From an uncultured Lachnospiraceae bacterium (GTDB lineage Bacteria; Bacillota; Clostridia; Lachnospirales; Lachnospiraceae): DNA of 6,014 nt. The notes under the pieces were generated by a model. That model ran no database searches, was not told where the DNA came from, and saw only the letters and a program-made list of their open reading frames with translations. The position numbers and the translations under genes were made by a program. Below, one piece after another: positions 5,091 to 6,014 of this stretch. Location of the stretch: NCBI GenBank assembly GCA_949076555.1, contig CARUOB010000094.1, positions 1 to 6,014 on the forward strand, given 5' to 3'. Numbering within the stretch: the stretch's first letter is position 1; each line of letters begins with the position of its first letter.

Positions 5091-5957
5091 ATGGCCTCAA
5101 TGAGAGACATAAAAAGGCGTAAAGGCAGTATTCAGAGTACGCAGCAGATTACCAAAGCTATGAAACTCGTTTCTACCGTTAAACTGCAGAGGGCGAAACA
5201 GCGCGCAGAACAGTCGAAAGCATATTTTAACTGTATGTATGAGACGGTAACTTCCATGCTGGCTAAGACCGGCGGTTTGAATCATCCCTACCTGACGGCC
5301 GGGGAATCGCAGAAGAAAGCAGTGATCGTGATTACCTCCAACAGAGGTCTTGCGGGCGGCTACAATTCCAATGTCGTGAAATTGATCACAAAGGGTGATT
5401 TTAAGAAGGAAGATCTGCGTATCTATGCGATCGGCAAGAAGGGCAGGGATGCCCTGAACCGGGGTGGCTATGAGATCGTGGAGGAAAATTCCGATATCAT
5501 TGAGGAGCCGTCCTATGTGGATGCGATGGCTCTGTGTGAGAGGCTGCTTGCCTCCTTTGCGGCGGGGGAAATCGGAGAGATTTATCTCGCTTATACGGGA
5601 TTTAAGAACACGGTGGTTCATGTGCCGACGCTTCTGAAGCTCCTCCCCGTGGAACCGATGCAGAATGCGAAGGAAGAGACGCAGGAGACAGGAAGCAAAG
5701 CGCTGATGAATTTCGAACCGGCGGACGACGAGGCGCTGGATATGATTATTCCCAAATATGTCACCAGTCTGATCTACGGCGGTTTGGTAGAAGCGGTTGC
5801 GAGCGAGAACGGTGCGAGAATGCAGGCCATGGATTCCGCAACGAGCAATGCTGAGGAAATGATAGATCACTTATCGCTGATGTATAACAGAGCGCGTCAG
5901 GGATCTATTACGCAGGAATTAACAGAAATTATCGCAGGTGCAAACGCGATCTCATAA
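5091..5957 (+). CDS. atpG: F1Fo ATP synthase subunit gamma
   Basis: This 288-residue subunit is the rotating central shaft that couples the c-ring to conformational change in alpha3beta3. The N-terminal helix MRDIKRRKGSIQSTQQITKA (4-23) and the C-terminal helix ending SITQELTEIIAGANAIS (272-288) form the antiparallel coiled coil. The C-terminal segment is the family signature. The central Rossmann-like domain includes ITSNRGLAGGYN (81-92) and YLAYTGFKN (165-173). Length is normal and both ends are intact. AAAGGGTG (5076-5083) provides the ribosome binding site, and the 22-base gap from atpA suggests joint translation. atpD and atpC should follow outside the window. Confidence 0.97.
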   Translation: MASMRDIKRRKGSIQSTQQITKAMKLVSTVKLQRAKQRAEQSKAYFNCMYETVTSMLAKTGGLNHPYLTAGESQKKAVIVITSNRGLAGGYNSNVVKLITKGDFKKEDLRIYAIGKKGRDALNRGGYEIVEENSDIIEEPSYVDAMALCERLLASFAAGEIGEIYLAYTGFKNTVVHVPTLLKLLPVEPMQNAKEETQETGSKALMNFEPADDEALDMIIPKYVTSLIYGGLVEAVASENGARMQAMDSATSNAEEMIDHLSLMYNRARQGSITQELTEIIAGANAIS

Positions 5958-6014
5958 TACCAGTTCAGCCAGAGCGTGGTTTTGCGAATGGACGTGTGCT
6001 GAACTGTTATAAAA
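5958..6014. repeat. Inverted repeat after atpG (GAACTGTTA family, right end cut by window)
   Basis: CAGTTCAGC (5961-5969) is the exact inverse of GCTGAACTG (5998-6006). The arms extend by three more pairs past one mismatch (5957-5959 with 6008-6010) and leave a 28-base centre. The right arm repeats the motif at 88-96. The centre contains GTTTTGCG (5979-5986), also present at 2225-2232. No T-run follows in the visible sequence, and atpD is expected just downstream, so a terminator is not favoured. Confidence 0.55.

Noticed and set aside
4391..5110. 239-codon open frame on the - strand opposite atpA
   Set aside because: It lies almost wholly antisense to the conserved atpA gene, has no recognisable domain, and is explained by codon bias of the real gene.
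5097..5870. 257-codon open frame on the - strand opposite atpG
   Set aside because: It is fully antisense to an intact gamma gene, and its Arg/His/Leu-rich translation is typical of a shadow frame.
5961..6014. Terminator ending the operon after atpG
   Set aside because: The inverted repeat is not followed by a T-run in the visible bases, and it matches the repeat motif found at other internal junctions. atpD and atpC are expected to follow.

Overview
The window is the 5' and central part of an F-type (F1Fo) ATP synthase operon, all on the + strand. It runs in the order atpZ-like, atpI, atpB (a), atpE (c), atpF (b), atpH (delta), atpA (alpha), atpG (gamma), and it ends in the spacer where atpD (beta) and atpC (epsilon) would be expected to follow. 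Gene order, strong AGGAGG-type ribosome binding sites, a roughly balanced base composition and the protein sequences point to an anaerobic Clostridia member, most likely Lachnospiraceae. That placement is inferred from sequence style and was not checked by a search.

Layout: bases 1-105 hold a structured, non-coding repeat-like element ending in a GAACTGTTAC motif. A near-consensus sigma-A promoter (about 129-157) follows, then the atpZ-like gene (TTG start at 206), which overlaps atpI. A 123-base hairpin-bearing spacer leads to atpB. A 171-base spacer with a 12/13 inverted repeat leads to atpE. A 138-base spacer with two mutually exclusive hairpins, one of them spanning the atpE stop codon, leads to atpF. 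atpF overlaps atpH by 13 bases. A 177-base spacer with another GAAC(A/T)GTTAC motif leads to atpA, and atpG follows after 22 bases. The last 57 bases contain a 9-bp inverted repeat whose right arm is again GCTGAACTG.

How the genes work together: a, b and c form the membrane ion channel and rotor. Delta and b form the peripheral stalk. Alpha (with beta, not in the window) forms the catalytic head, and gamma is the central shaft. AtpZ and AtpI are small membrane proteins linked to assembly of the c-ring and to Mg2+ supply. Subunit c carries the residues of the Na+-binding signature (Gln31, Val62, Glu64, Thr65, Thr66, Tyr69, matching the Ilyobacter tartaricus pattern one position lower), so the enzyme is predicted to be Na+-coupled.

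The proteins are ordinary and intact. The unusual content is in the spacers: long, structured and partly repetitive segments interrupt an operon that is usually compact. No new enzyme system, mobile gene, CRISPR array, tRNA or rRNA was seen.
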